A stretch of 64,000 bases of DNA from Leptolinea tardivitalis (GCF_001050275.1 NZ_BBYA01000008.1:620001-684000), one strand, 5' to 3'. Numbered from the stretch's first letter, positions 1-11,225 are shown. A program made the numbers and translations. Notes: generated from the sequence alone by a model not told the origin.

Positions 1-264
1 ATTTTCAGCGTTTTTTGCACAAAGGTGCTTCAGATAGATGAACAATTGGCATACTACGCTACAAAACCCAAATTGGGGGAAAAACAAATTTATATTGATG
101 ATCTTAAAACAGGAATGGTTCTCACAAGGGATGTTGTAGATAGAAATGGAATTTTGATTGTCGCAAAAAATACAATTATCACAGAAGTATTACTTTATAA
201 ATTAATCAATTACTTCCGTTCACAAGCTTTAATTACCCCGATTTTCATCGAGATTGATCTCTAA
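1..264 (+). CDS. C-terminal end of a signalling protein (probable HD-domain/response-regulator type), partial
   Basis: An open frame runs in from the left edge without a stop and ends at a TAA; a GTG at 25 is open upstream, so it is probably not the true start. The visible 87 residues contain the stretch GMVLTRDVVDRNGILIVAKN followed by TEVLLYKLINYF. That pattern (LKxGMVLARDVxDxxGxLLVAKG) is typical of the extreme C terminus of bacterial HD-GYP/HDOD-like and response-regulator proteins. No catalytic domain is visible, so its activity cannot be stated. The region 265-520 after it holds no gene that I can support, only the hairpin at 429-479. Confidence 0.6.
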   Translation: MFSVFCTKVLQIDEQLAYYATKPKLGEKQIYIDDLKTGMVLTRDVVDRNGILIVAKNTIITEVLLYKLINYFRSQALITPIFIEIDL

Positions 265-428
265 TCGGTTTCTAAATTATGAATAGGGGATATGTAAAAA
301 GGCTCGCCCAATGTTCCCTTCTTCAACCATATTGTATGTAGTAGCTAAAGGCGTAATTATTACATCCAGAATCTTTGAGTCTCTTTTTGAAACTGATTTT
401 GGATTTTTTACAGAATAGATGCTTATTG

Positions 429-479
429 TAAACTGCACCCCAGACGTTGGATGATACCAACCGAATGGGGTGCAGTTTA
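429..479. terminator. Long inverted repeat downstream of the ABC operon
   Basis: A 14-bp perfect arm (429-442, core AACTGCACCCCA) pairs with 466-479. A second smaller stem (GTTGG 446-450 with CCAAC 457-461) lies inside the loop. It sits about 40 bp past the stop of the minus-strand ABC ATPase gene and after the plus-strand partial gene. A U-tract is weak on both strands, so it may be a 3'-end stabiliser rather than a simple intrinsic terminator. Confidence 0.55.
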
Positions 480-520
480 TTAATAACGATCATTCTCTTG
501 TTACATAATGTAAAAACAAA

Positions 521-2047
521 CTAGATGGTGCTTACTTCCGGTTTCAGAGAACCAGCCATCATTAACCCCAATTCTTCGCGGGTGACTTTATCGGCCGGGA
601 GGATGGCTACAATCTCACCATGATACATAACGGCAATACGATCGGAAAGTGCCATAATTTCATCCAACTCGGCCGAAATCAATACCACACCAATCCCTTC
701 ATCGCGCATTTGAACGATCTCATGGTGGATATATTCAATTGAACCAACATCCAAACCGCGTGTAGGCTGATTGGCAACCAGGAATTTGATATTCCTCGAA
801 AGTTCGCGTGCAACAATTACTTTTTGTTGATTACCGCCGGATAATTTGGAAGTGGGGACATAGGGACTTGGGGTGCGAATATCGAACCGTTTGATCAAAT
901 TCTCTGCATTTGTCCCAATTGCCGAGTTTTGAAGAACTCCCCTCCGACAAAATGGCGAAACGTAGTATGAGCACAAGACCAGGTTATCTGAAATCGGGTA
1001 TTGCATCACAAAACCGTGTTTTTGACGATCTTCCGGGATATGGCCCATACCTTTTTCTACCAGATCACGCGGAGGATGATTGAAGACATTTTGGTCTTGA
1101 ATTCTGATTTCACCAGAAATGGCATGACGAAGTCCTGTCATCGCTTCTGCCAGTTCGGTTTGTCCGTTTCCCTGCACACCGGCTATACCCAGTATCTCGC
1201 CCTTTCGGACTTCAAAGCTGACACCGCGAACCGTTTCGATTTTCCGGTCATCCTGTACATGAAGGTCCTTCACACTTAAAACAACATCACCGGGTTTTGC
1301 CGGAGTTTTATCGACCTTCAGAATAACAGTGCGGCCGACCATCTGGGAAGCCAGTGCCTGTTCATTTGTCTGTTTCGGATCATCTGTAGCTATCACTTTT
1401 CCACCACGCATTACCGTAATTCTGTCTGCGATGGAAAGAACCTCTTTCAATTTGTGAGTGATGAATATTACAGAAATACCCTGATCCACCAGCTTGCGAA
1501 TGATAATGAAAAGATCTTCCACTTCCTGTGGAGTCAGTACCGCGGTAGGTTCATCGAGGATAAGAATCTCCGCTTTCCGATAGAGAGCTTTGATAATTTC
1601 AACACGCTGCTGAATACCCACCGGAAGGTCGTGTACCAGAGAGGTTGGATCAATTTCCAAGCCATACTGAGTGGAAAGCTCTTTCAAGTCTTTATTAACC
1701 TGCACTATGTCGAGAACACCATTACGCAATTTCTCTGACCCAAGCATGATATTCTCAGCTACCGTGAAAACGGGAACGAGCATGAAATGCTGGTGAACCA
1801 TTCCGATACCGCAGGCAATAGCGTCTTTAGGTGAATGAAAATGGGTAGCCTTCCCATTAATCAATATTTCTCCGTCATCCGGTGATGTCAATCCGTAGAT
1901 AATATTCATCAATGTAGATTTCCCGGCACCGTTTTCCCCCAGTAATGCGTGAATTTCACCTTTTCTCAGATTGAAATCTACATGGTCATTGGCCAGAACA
2001 CCGGGAAACTTTTTTGTAATACCTTTTACTTCGAGAACAGTATCCAT
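521..2047 (-). CDS. Nucleoside/BMP-family ABC transporter, double ATP-binding protein
   Basis: This is the energy-coupling subunit of a BmpA-type (nucleoside) importer, 508 residues with two fused ABC domains. Domain 1 has Walker A GENGAGKS (about 37-44) and Walker B LILDEPTAVL. Domain 2 has a degenerate P-loop (GVQGNGQTE), signature LSGGNQQK and NQPTRGLD in place of a normal Walker B, as usual for the second domain in the sugar/nucleoside ABC class (RbsA/YufO/NupO type). It is the last gene of a minus-strand operon and follows two permease genes with short gaps. The substrate is inferred from the family of the binding protein, not from a direct determinant. Confidence 0.9.
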   Translation of the reverse strand: MDTVLEVKGITKKFPGVLANDHVDFNLRKGEIHALLGENGAGKSTLMNIIYGLTSPDDGEILINGKATHFHSPKDAIACGIGMVHQHFMLVPVFTVAENIMLGSEKLRNGVLDIVQVNKDLKELSTQYGLEIDPTSLVHDLPVGIQQRVEIIKALYRKAEILILDEPTAVLTPQEVEDLFIIIRKLVDQGISVIFITHKLKEVLSIADRITVMRGGKVIATDDPKQTNEQALASQMVGRTVILKVDKTPAKPGDVVLSVKDLHVQDDRKIETVRGVSFEVRKGEILGIAGVQGNGQTELAEAMTGLRHAISGEIRIQDQNVFNHPPRDLVEKGMGHIPEDRQKHGFVMQYPISDNLVLCSYYVSPFCRRGVLQNSAIGTNAENLIKRFDIRTPSPYVPTSKLSGGNQQKVIVARELSRNIKFLVANQPTRGLDVGSIEYIHHEIVQMRDEGIGVVLISAELDEIMALSDRIAVMYHGEIVAILPADKVTREELGLMMAGSLKPEVSTI

Positions 2048-2073
2048 TTTTATCTCCTGATCGTTTCCGGTTT

Positions 2074-3144
2074 TTATTTCTCGTAGGGGGTGCCATCAGC
2101 TGCAGGACTTGTGGTACGCCCGATCAATCCGGCCAAAATAATCATGGTCAGTATATAAGGAGTAAGGCCAACGATATATGATTGTTGAAGAAAAGCCCAT
2201 TGAGGTGGAATGAGATCGCGGAAGAATTGAAGGTTGATCTGGAAGGCCTGCGCTGCTCCAAAGACCAGTGCTGCCGCCCATGCTCCCAAGGGAGTCCAAT
2301 TGCCAAAAATCATTGCTGCCAGAGAGATAAATCCACGACCATTGGTCATAAGGGGTTCAAAAGATGGAACGGACTCAAGAGTAAAGTACGCTCCACCTAA
2401 TCCGGCCAAACAACCACCAATGATGACATTGATATATCTCATGAAAGAGACATTAATACCGACAGTATCTGCGGCGCGAGGATGTTCACCTACAGCACGA
2501 GTACGTAATCCCCAGCGGGTTCGGAAAAGGACGAAGTTGGCAACAAAGACCAGAATTATTGCTGTCCAGGCAATAGGTTGTTGTTCGAAAACTTTACCGA
2601 ACACAGGAATTTGTGAAAGACCTGGAATGGCAATAATTGGAAGTGTACCGGGAGCGTGAGGAACATTGCCTCCGAAAATACTACCTTTTTCAAAAAACAG
2701 TTGACGGTTCAAAAAGCCTGTCACACCAGTTGCCAGAATATTAATTACCGTGCCGCTGATGATCTGGTCTACTTTGAATGTAACAGATAACCAGGCATGC
2801 AATAATCCCAGAAGCCCTCCGGTTAATATGGCGACAAAAACACCGATAAGGAGGCTGGGTAATGGGGTGACATGATAGATGGTGTTCAAATAAATTGAAG
2901 TCAGCCAACCAAAGAATGCTGCAGAGAGCATCATCCCTTCAATACCGATGTTGGTGACACCAGATCGTTCACAAAAAGTTCCGCAAAGAGCACCCAGTGT
3001 GAGCGGAGTTGCCACTGAGATGGTCGTGGCGATCATTGATGTAAGGATGATTAATGGTTGAGTTGTATCTTTGCCAATCAGAATAACAATGGAATATAGA
3101 AATGCCACAATTATAGTAATGAAGATAGATCGTTTTAAATCCAT
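2074..3144 (-). CDS. ABC transporter permease (NupQ/YufQ-type)
   Basis: This 356-residue polytopic membrane protein belongs to the branched-chain/BPD_transp_2 permease superfamily used by BMP nucleoside importers. Hydrophobic segments run through the whole length. The stretch CERSGVTNIGIEGMML near the N terminus matches the conserved region of this permease type (xxNIGxEGxM). It is translated just after the partner permease (10-bp gap) and before the ATPase (26-bp gap), so the two permeases probably form a heterodimeric channel. Confidence 0.9.
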   Translation of the reverse strand: MDLKRSIFITIIVAFLYSIVILIGKDTTQPLIILTSMIATTISVATPLTLGALCGTFCERSGVTNIGIEGMMLSAAFFGWLTSIYLNTIYHVTPLPSLLIGVFVAILTGGLLGLLHAWLSVTFKVDQIISGTVINILATGVTGFLNRQLFFEKGSIFGGNVPHAPGTLPIIAIPGLSQIPVFGKVFEQQPIAWTAIILVFVANFVLFRTRWGLRTRAVGEHPRAADTVGINVSFMRYINVIIGGCLAGLGGAYFTLESVPSFEPLMTNGRGFISLAAMIFGNWTPLGAWAAALVFGAAQAFQINLQFFRDLIPPQWAFLQQSYIVGLTPYILTMIILAGLIGRTTSPAADGTPYEK

Positions 3145-3153
3145 GATAGGCTC

Positions 3154-4296
3154 CTATTTTCCCCAACCACGGGTGTAAACAACACGTTCCTGTGGGGTGC
3201 GGATGCGATAGATGTAACGCACAATGGCATCGGCTGAAACAAAGAGCAGAATCAATGCTTGAATGATCGAAATAATATCAACCGGAATTTGTGTTAGAAA
3301 CTGCATCTTTGTAGCACCATTACGCATGGCGGCAAACAGGAGAGAAGCGAGAACGACGCCTAACGGGTGGTTTTTGCCAAGAAGGGCAATGGCAATTGCA
3401 TCAAATCCATAACCAGATGAGAAGCCTAGTTCATGTCTGTAATTCAAAGCTGTTACTTCTATGGCTCCTGCCAGACCAGCCAGGGCACCAGAAAGGCTCA
3501 TTGCGATGACAATTGTCTTGGCTACATCAATACCGGCATATTTTGCCGCATCAGGATTTAAACCGGTAGTGCGAATTTCAAAACCCAATCTGGTTTTCCA
3601 CAATAACCACCAAACACCGAAAGCTAGGGCTAAAGCAAGAATAAAGCCCCAATGAAATCGATAGTTTGGGAAAATAGCCGGTATGCGGGCGCTCTCAGCA
3701 ATAAGGGGTGTGCGTGCAATCACGTTAGACGGACTGGGATCTTTCATTGGCCCATTTAACAAAAAGCTAGTCAAATTGAGCGCAATATAGTTCATCATAA
3801 TGGTATTAATCACTTCATGTGCGCCGGTTTTGGCCTTCAGGTACCCCGGAATACCGCCCCAGATTGCACCAGCCAACATACCTATGCCAACTGAAAGGAG
3901 GATGTGAAGGATAGGGGGAATTTGAGCATGGAAGATACCTGGAAGAGCATAACCTGCCCAGGAAGCTGCTACGGCACCAAATGCCAATTGACCTTCTCCA
4001 CCAATATTGAACAATCCACCTTTAAAACCTACGGCTACAGCAAGGCCGGCAAAAATATAGGGTGAAGCCCACACTGTGGTTTCACTTAATGCACGAACAC
4101 TTCCAAAAGCTCCTTGAAGAAGCCCCTTGTATGCAAGTAAAGGATTTCCACCTACCCACCAAATGATAAATGCACCAAGAATCAATGCTGTAACAACAGC
4201 CAAAATGGGAACAAGGTAGATATTGATAAATTTGCTATCGTTTATTGGTTCGGGGGGCGTAGGTTCCTGTGGTTTTAAATTCTCCTTATCCATCAA
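3154..4296 (-). CDS. ABC transporter permease (NupP/YufP-type)
   Basis: This 380-residue membrane permease is the partner of the downstream one. It has a Pro-rich cytoplasmic N terminus followed by many hydrophobic segments and the family stretch GLFNIGGEGQLAFGA. The start at 4296 is an ATG preceded by a purine-rich region (AAGGAGAT in sense). The gene follows the binding-protein gene after a 150-bp gap that contains a strong hairpin, so its expression probably depends on readthrough. Confidence 0.9.
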   Translation of the reverse strand: MMDKENLKPQEPTPPEPINDSKFINIYLVPILAVVTALILGAFIIWWVGGNPLLAYKGLLQGAFGSVRALSETTVWASPYIFAGLAVAVGFKGGLFNIGGEGQLAFGAVAASWAGYALPGIFHAQIPPILHILLSVGIGMLAGAIWGGIPGYLKAKTGAHEVINTIMMNYIALNLTSFLLNGPMKDPSPSNVIARTPLIAESARIPAIFPNYRFHWGFILALALAFGVWWLLWKTRLGFEIRTTGLNPDAAKYAGIDVAKTIVIAMSLSGALAGLAGAIEVTALNYRHELGFSSGYGFDAIAIALLGKNHPLGVVLASLLFAAMRNGATKMQFLTQIPVDIISIIQALILLFVSADAIVRYIYRIRTPQERVVYTRGWGK

Positions 4297-4390
4297 ATAC
4301 CATCTCCTTATTTGATCTCACTGATAACCTGCGTGTGGAATATTTGATTCTAACTAATTATTCCTAAAAAAGATAATGAGTTTCATCTTA

Positions 4391-4426
4391 AAAAAAGAGA
4401 AAGGGTTTATGCCCTTTCTCTTTTTT
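4391..4426. terminator. Terminator between bmpA and the permease genes
   Basis: A 15-bp perfect stem (4391-4405 with 4412-4426; arms AAAGAGAAAGGG and CCCTTTCTCTTT) with a 6-nt loop gives a U-run in either direction. It lies after the stop of the binding-protein gene and before the permease gene on the same strand. This is a common way to make excess binding protein relative to membrane components. Confidence 0.8.
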
Positions 4427-4447
4427 TTACTAAAAGAAAAACTTAGT

Positions 4448-5536
4448 TTATCCGGGTTTGGTTGGAGCAACGTTTGTCTTGATGGAGCCGTCTTTCAAAC
4501 CTTTGCTGACCTCATCCAATTTGGCTTTGATATCTGCAGAAACGGCAGAATCCAAATCATGGAAAGGAGCCAGGAAGACTGGACCAACGAAGTTACCACC
4601 CTTGTAGGTGCCGTCTTTGACAGCTTTGATGTTATCGAAGACAGCCGGGGTGATATCTTTCATGGCGCTGGAGAGCAGAACCTTCTGGGCTTCGGGAACG
4701 GAATAATACTGGTCGGCATCCACACCGATGGCGTAGATGGGTTTGTCAGCTGTGGATTTACCAGCAACAGCAATCAAACCGCCATTACCGGTCTTGCCAC
4801 CAGCGCTGAAGATAACATCAACACCCTTGTCCATCATAGAGTTGGCTGTGGTCTTGCCCCATTCGGGATCAACGAAGGTTTTATCCAGACCGACATCATT
4901 GTGGTAGACAATATTGATTTCAGCTTTATCGTTAACAGATTTGACACCAGCGCGATAACCTTCACCGAACCGCCATACTGGAGGAATAGTGTCAGTAGCA
5001 AATACGCCGCCGACCTTATTGGATTTGGTCATCAAACCGGCCAAAACACCAGCGAGGTAGCCAGATTTGTCTTCGTCGAAGATGATACCGCTGAGGTTCG
5101 GGATAACATCGGTCTGAGACTGGTCTACACCGATGAATTTGACATCCGGGTACTGCTTGGCAGCGGCGATTGTGGCTTCACCCAGAGCAAAACCGACAGT
5201 CACGATGACTTTGTAACCATTTTCGGCGAAGGTGGCGATGTTCTTGCCGTAGTCTTTTGAATCAGTGGTTTCGATGTATTTGATGGTGGCACCCAGTTCT
5301 TTTTCAGCCTTCTTCAGGCCTTCATACGCTGACTGGTTGAAAGATTTATCATCAACTTTACCTACATCGGTGACGAGACCTACACAAAAAGAATCAGCTT
5401 TTGTGCAGTCAACTTCTGCGCTGGCGGCAGGGGCGGCTGTCGCCTGAGCAGCAGGAGCAGCGGCAGGAGCACAGCCTGTGATGACCATGCTCAAAACCAC
5501 GATAAAACTTAGTACAGCAAACAATCTGGTTTTCAT
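4448..5536 (-). CDS. BMP-family substrate-binding lipoprotein (nucleoside uptake)
   Basis: This 362-residue extracytoplasmic binding protein has a signal peptide ending in lipobox VITGC (Cys22), then an Ala/Pro-rich linker and a BmpA/Med-like fold starting near VGLVTDVGKVDDKSFNQSA, the hallmark opening of this family. I chose the ATG at 5536 because AGAGGAGA lies just upstream and the signal peptide begins there; the frame stays open to 5584. It is the first gene of the uptake operon. Members bind purine nucleosides, but the exact ligand cannot be read here. Confidence 0.9.
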   Translation of the reverse strand: MKTRLFAVLSFIVVLSMVITGCAPAAAPAAQATAAPAASAEVDCTKADSFCVGLVTDVGKVDDKSFNQSAYEGLKKAEKELGATIKYIETTDSKDYGKNIATFAENGYKVIVTVGFALGEATIAAAKQYPDVKFIGVDQSQTDVIPNLSGIIFDEDKSGYLAGVLAGLMTKSNKVGGVFATDTIPPVWRFGEGYRAGVKSVNDKAEINIVYHNDVGLDKTFVDPEWGKTTANSMMDKGVDVIFSAGGKTGNGGLIAVAGKSTADKPIYAIGVDADQYYSVPEAQKVLLSSAMKDITPAVFDNIKAVKDGTYKGGNFVGPVFLAPFHDLDSAVSADIKAKLDEVSKGLKDGSIKTNVAPTKPG

Positions 5537-5644
5537 AGTTCTCCTCTTGAAGAAATATTTGGTACTGAGATTATTGTATATCAAGAAAACGATTCTTGCT
5601 ACTCAGGAATCTTTATTCAAAAGTATAAAATTGAAATTTACTGA

Positions 5645-6343
5645 CTATTCAATATGCTCTTTCTTATATTTCTCTAAAATATCCGGCCTTTTTTTTGCTG
5701 TCCGTTGAATGGATTGTTCATGACGCCACTTGTTGATTTCTGCGTGGTTGCCCGATAAAAGAACATCCGGTACTGACCATCCTCGGAATATTGGAGGCCG
5801 TGTGTAGTGTGGATATTCTAATAACCCGGAGGCATGGGAATCATCCTCGGCTCCCGTTGGGTCTCCAAGAACACCGGGTATGTAACGGGAAACAGCATCG
5901 AGAATAACCAGTGCGGGTAATTCTCCACCTGTGAGCACATAATCACCAATGGAGATTTCATCTGTCACCAGATGTTCCCGAATACGTTCATCCACTCCTT
6001 CATAATGTCCACAAAGAAGGGCAATATGAGGAAAATCAGATAATTCTTTGGCGACTTGTTGGGTGAAAGGTCTTCCTTGAGGGGTCATCAAAATCAATGG
6101 AATGGAAAAATCCGATCCCAGAACATCTTCCACGCAGGAAAAAACAGGATCAGGTTTCATAACCATCCCGCCACCCCCTCCATAGGGCGTGTCGTCTGTA
6201 GTATGATGACGATCGAAAGCCCAATCACGTATATTGTGAAGGCAAATTTCAACCAGTCCGTTCTGCCTTGCCCGTTTGATGATACTGGCATCGATATAGG
6301 GTTGAAATACTTCGGGAAATAAAGTGAAAATATCAAATTTCAT
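5645..6343 (-). CDS. trmD: tRNA (guanine-N1-)-methyltransferase TrmD
   Basis: TrmD methylates G37 of tRNAs with a G36 using SAM, which prevents +1 frameshifting. The 232-residue protein starts [13 protein letters not shown] and has the SPOUT-knot motifs [10 protein letters not shown] and [12 protein letters not shown], at normal length. The usual rpsP-rimM-trmD-rplS neighbours are absent; here it stands alone. I chose the ATG at 6343; a TTG lies two codons upstream. A TATAAT on the same strand (6350-6355) sits only 6 nt before that ATG, so the message could be leaderless. Confidence 0.95.
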   Translation of the reverse strand: MKFDIFTLFPEVFQPYIDASIIKRARQNGLVEICLHNIRDWAFDRHHTTDDTPYGGGGGMVMKPDPVFSCVEDVLGSDFSIPLILMTPQGRPFTQQVAKELSDFPHIALLCGHYEGVDERIREHLVTDEISIGDYVLTGGELPALVILDAVSRYIPGVLGDPTGAEDDSHASGLLEYPHYTRPPIFRGWSVPDVLLSGNHAEINKWRHEQSIQRTAKKRPDILEKYKKEHIE

Positions 6344-6368
6344 GATCAAATTATACGCGCAGGTTAAC

Positions 6369-6398
6369 TTGACCGGTATTTTCCTCTAATGGTAAGAT
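6369..6398 (+). promoter_or_regulatory. Candidate sigma-A promoter for the TPR genes
   Basis: TTGACC (6369-6374), an 18-bp spacer and TAAGAT (6393-6398) lie directly before the first TPR gene. The expected start site falls near 6405, at the first ATG, so either that start is leaderless or the ATG at 6432 is used. This comes from pattern matching only. Confidence 0.4.
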
Positions 6399-6404
6399 GC
6401 GATT

Positions 6405-7763
6405 ATGTATTTAAAAGGCAGTAATTGGAGCATGAATAAACGGCGGAAGCCGATTAAATTTGGGCGAATTTTGGTGCTCATTATCCTGATTGCCGGTGGA
6501 GTTTATGTTAATCAGGTAATTGTTCCATCCACACCACCATTGTTTATTCCGACTCCAACAGCCACACGAGCACCTGAATCATATATTACCGAAGCACAAC
6601 GACTGGAAAATGAAGGAAAATTCAACCAGGCGATCAATTTATATAACGAAGCTGTCCAATCTGACCCGAGGAATCCTGCTACTTATGTTTCACTGGCACG
6701 GCTACTGATATATACCGGTAAATATGAGGATGCTGTCAAGAATGCTGAAAATGCTTTGCTGTTGAACGGAAATAACTCTTCGGCACATGCCATTCGGGGA
6801 TGGGCTCTGGGACTGCAGGGTGATTACCTTGGAGCGGAGGCAGCTTTTACCAAAGCACTTGAATTGGATCAGAATAATGCAGATGCCTACGCTTATCGGG
6901 CTGAAGTGCTGGCAAATCAGACCCAGGCAGGAACAGGCAGTATAGGTTCTTTGGATAAAGCCGTCGAAGCATCACGTAATGCACAAACAATCGCTCCCAA
7001 TAGCCTGTCAACGCATAGAGCCCGTGGTATTGTTCTGGAATTGACTGGAAATTATGCTGATGCTGCCCGAGAATTTGAACAGGCTGTTGCCATAAATGGA
7101 AATATCGCAGATCTACATCTGGCGCTTGGAAGAAATTATCGGTACCTTGAACAATATGATAAAGCCGTCGAAGAGTTTAACCGGGCGAATGCATTAAATC
7201 CGGGTGATCCTCTTCCGAATTACTATATTTCCCGCACGTATGCGGCCATTGGTGAATATGCCAAGGCCATACAATTTGCCGAACAATCATTGAAAGTGGA
7301 TCCGACTGATCCATATATGTATGGTAATCTGGGAACCATGTACTATAAGAACAAACAGTTTGAAGATGCCATCAAACCGTTGAAAATGGCCGTTTCGGGT
7401 GGAACGGCTGATAGTGGAGAAGAGGTGAAAGGATTGCCATTGGACTATGGCCGTGTTGCAGAGTTCTATTTCACCTATGGCCTGGCATTGGCGAATTTGG
7501 GGATGTGTGGTGATGCACTTCCGATTTCACAAACCTTGCTTGAAGGTGTGAAAAATGACGAAGTATCTGTTTTTAATGCACAGGAAATCGTCAATATTTG
7601 TTCAGGAAATCCAACAAGTCCTGATAAATTGAATCCAGTAAATACAACTCCCGGTGTACCTTCAGAAGCTGATATGGAAAAAACACCCGATAAGGGGAAG
7701 GGAACTCCAGTTCCAAAGATTAGCAAAAGTACACCTGTACCAACGGCTGAAAATGCAAAATAA
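6405..7763 (+). CDS. TPR-repeat protein with N-terminal membrane anchor
   Basis: This 452-residue protein has a basic N terminus, one hydrophobic segment (about residues 20-40, RILVLIILIAGG) and then a Pro/Thr linker. Roughly seven to eight tetratricopeptide repeats follow, for example the units starting ITEAQRLENEGKFNQAINLY and DLHLALGRNYRYLEQYDKAV. The C terminus is a low-complexity Thr/Pro tail. It is probably membrane-anchored with the repeats outside, acting as a protein-protein scaffold; no enzymatic domain is visible. The next gene is a paralogue 6 bp downstream. The true start may be the ATG at 6432. Confidence 0.75.
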   Translation: MYLKGSNWSMNKRRKPIKFGRILVLIILIAGGVYVNQVIVPSTPPLFIPTPTATRAPESYITEAQRLENEGKFNQAINLYNEAVQSDPRNPATYVSLARLLIYTGKYEDAVKNAENALLLNGNNSSAHAIRGWALGLQGDYLGAEAAFTKALELDQNNADAYAYRAEVLANQTQAGTGSIGSLDKAVEASRNAQTIAPNSLSTHRARGIVLELTGNYADAAREFEQAVAINGNIADLHLALGRNYRYLEQYDKAVEEFNRANALNPGDPLPNYYISRTYAAIGEYAKAIQFAEQSLKVDPTDPYMYGNLGTMYYKNKQFEDAIKPLKMAVSGGTADSGEEVKGLPLDYGRVAEFYFTYGLALANLGMCGDALPISQTLLEGVKNDEVSVFNAQEIVNICSGNPTSPDKLNPVNTTPGVPSEADMEKTPDKGKGTPVPKISKSTPVPTAENAK

Positions 7764-7769
7764 GCCATT

Positions 7770-9119
7770 ATGTATCTAATAGACAAGCGACCTGAATTCA
7801 GACCTGAGAAACCCTCATCTGATCCTTACCGAATGCTGGTTTGGATTATGCTAATTCTTGGCTGTGTCCTTTTGCTGCGAGCTGTTAATACAGGGCAGGT
7901 ACAGCCATTATTTTCCCCTACCTTAACACCAACACGGAATGCCAATTCTTTTGCTTTCGAAGGTGAAACACATTTTAAAGCTGGCGATTTGAATAAAGCC
8001 ATAATAGCATATAACAATGCCACCAGATTGTCACCAAATGATGGCGAATTGTGGTCAAAGCTTGCACGTATTCAAACGTATTCATCGAATTTATTAACAA
8101 CAGACAAAGATCGACAAAAGCGATTGGCAGAAGCGCTCCAATCGGCCGATCAGGCTGTCAAGGTTTCTCCGGAAAACAGCGACGCCTGGGCAATTCGGGC
8201 TTTTACCCTGGATTGGAATGCCAACAATCCCCTGAATACAGAGAAGCGCGATAGTTACATGACGGAGTCTGAACAAAATGCTGTTCGAGCATTGCAGCTG
8301 GATAACCAGAATACACTGGCATTGGCTTATTATGCTGAAATTTTGATAGACCAACAAAAGTGGGATCAATCATCTCAGGTAATTACACAGGCTGTTGCAC
8401 AGGCGAACGAACGCAATGAACAAATTATGGATGTTCACCGGGTCAATGCCTATGTCAATGAATCCCTGGGGAATTATGATGTTGCAATAAATGAATATAA
8501 AGAGGCAGTAAAAATCACGCCAAATTTGACATTTCTGCAAATTTCCATTGGATTAAACTACCGTCAACTTAAGCAATATGAACGTGCCATTGAATATTTT
8601 GCACAGGCTGCAACAATCAACGAGAATCTGGGGGTTCGTGACTCAATTCCTTATCTGGCGATTGGAAAAACATACACTCAAATGGGTGAATTTTTTATTG
8701 CAGCCCGTAACGTAAAGAAAGCGATTCAATACGATCCAACAAGTCCGGATGTTTATGGCCAATTAGGAATTGTGTATTTCAAATCACATAACTATGAAGG
8801 ATCCATCGATCCTTTAAAATGCGCTATTTACGGTTGTGATGCTGACACCAGCTGCACTATTCGTGATTGTGACCCCAAAAAGGATGAAAAGATCACCATA
8901 CAGGGAATGCCGCTAAGTCCCAACACAGTAGTGTACTATTACACATATGGTTCAGTTTTGGCCGGCCTTCACCGCAAATCACAACCATATTGCAATGAAG
9001 CGGTAAAAGTTTTACATCAGGTTCGACAGGGTTTTCCACAAGACCAGACGATCCTTTCGATTATCAAGCCCAGTGAAGAAATATGCTCTTCCTACGGGAT
9101 TGTCTATTCCGGCGGGTAA
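7770..9119 (+). CDS. TPR-repeat protein with N-terminal membrane anchor, paralogue
   Basis: This 449-residue protein has the same layout as its upstream neighbour: a short basic N terminus, one membrane segment (about residues 20-37, LVWIMLILGCVLLL), a PT-type linker and then TPRs to the end. Near residues 350-370 it has a Cys-rich insertion (CAIYGCDADTSCTIRDC) that the neighbour lacks, which could form disulfides if extracytoplasmic. No ribosome-binding site is obvious, so it is probably translated from the same message as the first gene. Function unknown. Confidence 0.75.
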   Translation: MYLIDKRPEFRPEKPSSDPYRMLVWIMLILGCVLLLRAVNTGQVQPLFSPTLTPTRNANSFAFEGETHFKAGDLNKAIIAYNNATRLSPNDGELWSKLARIQTYSSNLLTTDKDRQKRLAEALQSADQAVKVSPENSDAWAIRAFTLDWNANNPLNTEKRDSYMTESEQNAVRALQLDNQNTLALAYYAEILIDQQKWDQSSQVITQAVAQANERNEQIMDVHRVNAYVNESLGNYDVAINEYKEAVKITPNLTFLQISIGLNYRQLKQYERAIEYFAQAATINENLGVRDSIPYLAIGKTYTQMGEFFIAARNVKKAIQYDPTSPDVYGQLGIVYFKSHNYEGSIDPLKCAIYGCDADTSCTIRDCDPKKDEKITIQGMPLSPNTVVYYYTYGSVLAGLHRKSQPYCNEAVKVLHQVRQGFPQDQTILSIIKPSEEICSSYGIVYSGG

Positions 9120-9153
9120 TTATCAAAACTTTATAAGAATGTTTATAAACATC

Positions 9154-9182
9154 TTGACTTGCGATATAAAGGCAGGTATATT
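9154..9182 (+). promoter_or_regulatory. Sigma-A promoter of groES-groEL
   Basis: TTGACT (9154-9159), a 17-bp spacer and TATATT (9177-9182) stand immediately upstream of a perfect CIRCE operator. The spacing to the operator places the start site at or inside the inverted repeat, as in known HrcA-controlled operons. Confidence 0.75.
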
Positions 9183-9190
9183 TTGCTTTG

Positions 9191-9217
9191 TTAGCACTCT
9201 ATATGCTTGAGTGCTAA
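9191..9217 (+). promoter_or_regulatory. CIRCE operator (HrcA binding site)
   Basis: A perfect match to the CIRCE consensus, TTAGCACTC-N9-GAGTGCTAA, 34 bp before the groES start. By established knowledge this is the binding site of the HrcA repressor, which controls class I heat-shock genes. hrcA itself is not in the window. Confidence 0.95.
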
Positions 9218-9251
9218 AAACATGAAAATCAATCTGCATTAGGAGGATTAT

Positions 9252-9545
9252 ATGGCAATGACTCTCAAACCCTTAGGCAGTCGTGTGGTTGTCGAACCCA
9301 TCGAGCAGGAAGATATTACTGCCGGTGGCATCGTGCTCCCCGAAACCGCCAAAGAAAAACCACAGAAAGGAAAAATCATTTCTGTCGGAGCTGGTGATCG
9401 TGATGAAAGTGGCAAACGTATCGCCATGGATGTAAAAGCGGGTGATACGGTTTTGTTTGCCAAGTACTCTGGCACTGAAATCAAGGTCGACGGCAAGAAA
9501 CTTCTTATCTTGCGCGAGAGCGATATTCTTGCCATCGTTGAGTAG
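9252..9545 (+). CDS. groS: Co-chaperonin GroES
   Basis: This 97-residue 10-kDa chaperonin caps the GroEL ring. It opens [15 protein letters not shown], has the mobile-loop region around [19 protein letters not shown] and ends with the typical [15 protein letters not shown] lies 6 nt before the ATG. It is the first gene of a two-gene operon with groEL, controlled by CIRCE. Confidence 0.98.
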   Translation: MAMTLKPLGSRVVVEPIEQEDITAGGIVLPETAKEKPQKGKIISVGAGDRDESGKRIAMDVKAGDTVLFAKYSGTEIKVDGKKLLILRESDILAIVE

Positions 9546-9577
9546 AATTTATTCTAATTAATTGAAGGAGTAGAACA

Positions 9578-11209
<1,632 letters not shown>

Positions 11210-11225
11210 AATTTACTGAATTAAA

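Noticed and set aside
4376-5260. A 294-codon plus-strand frame opposite the binding-protein gene
   Set aside because: It mirrors bmpA on the other strand, contains no recognisable domain, and begins inside the terminator. It is a shadow of the real gene.
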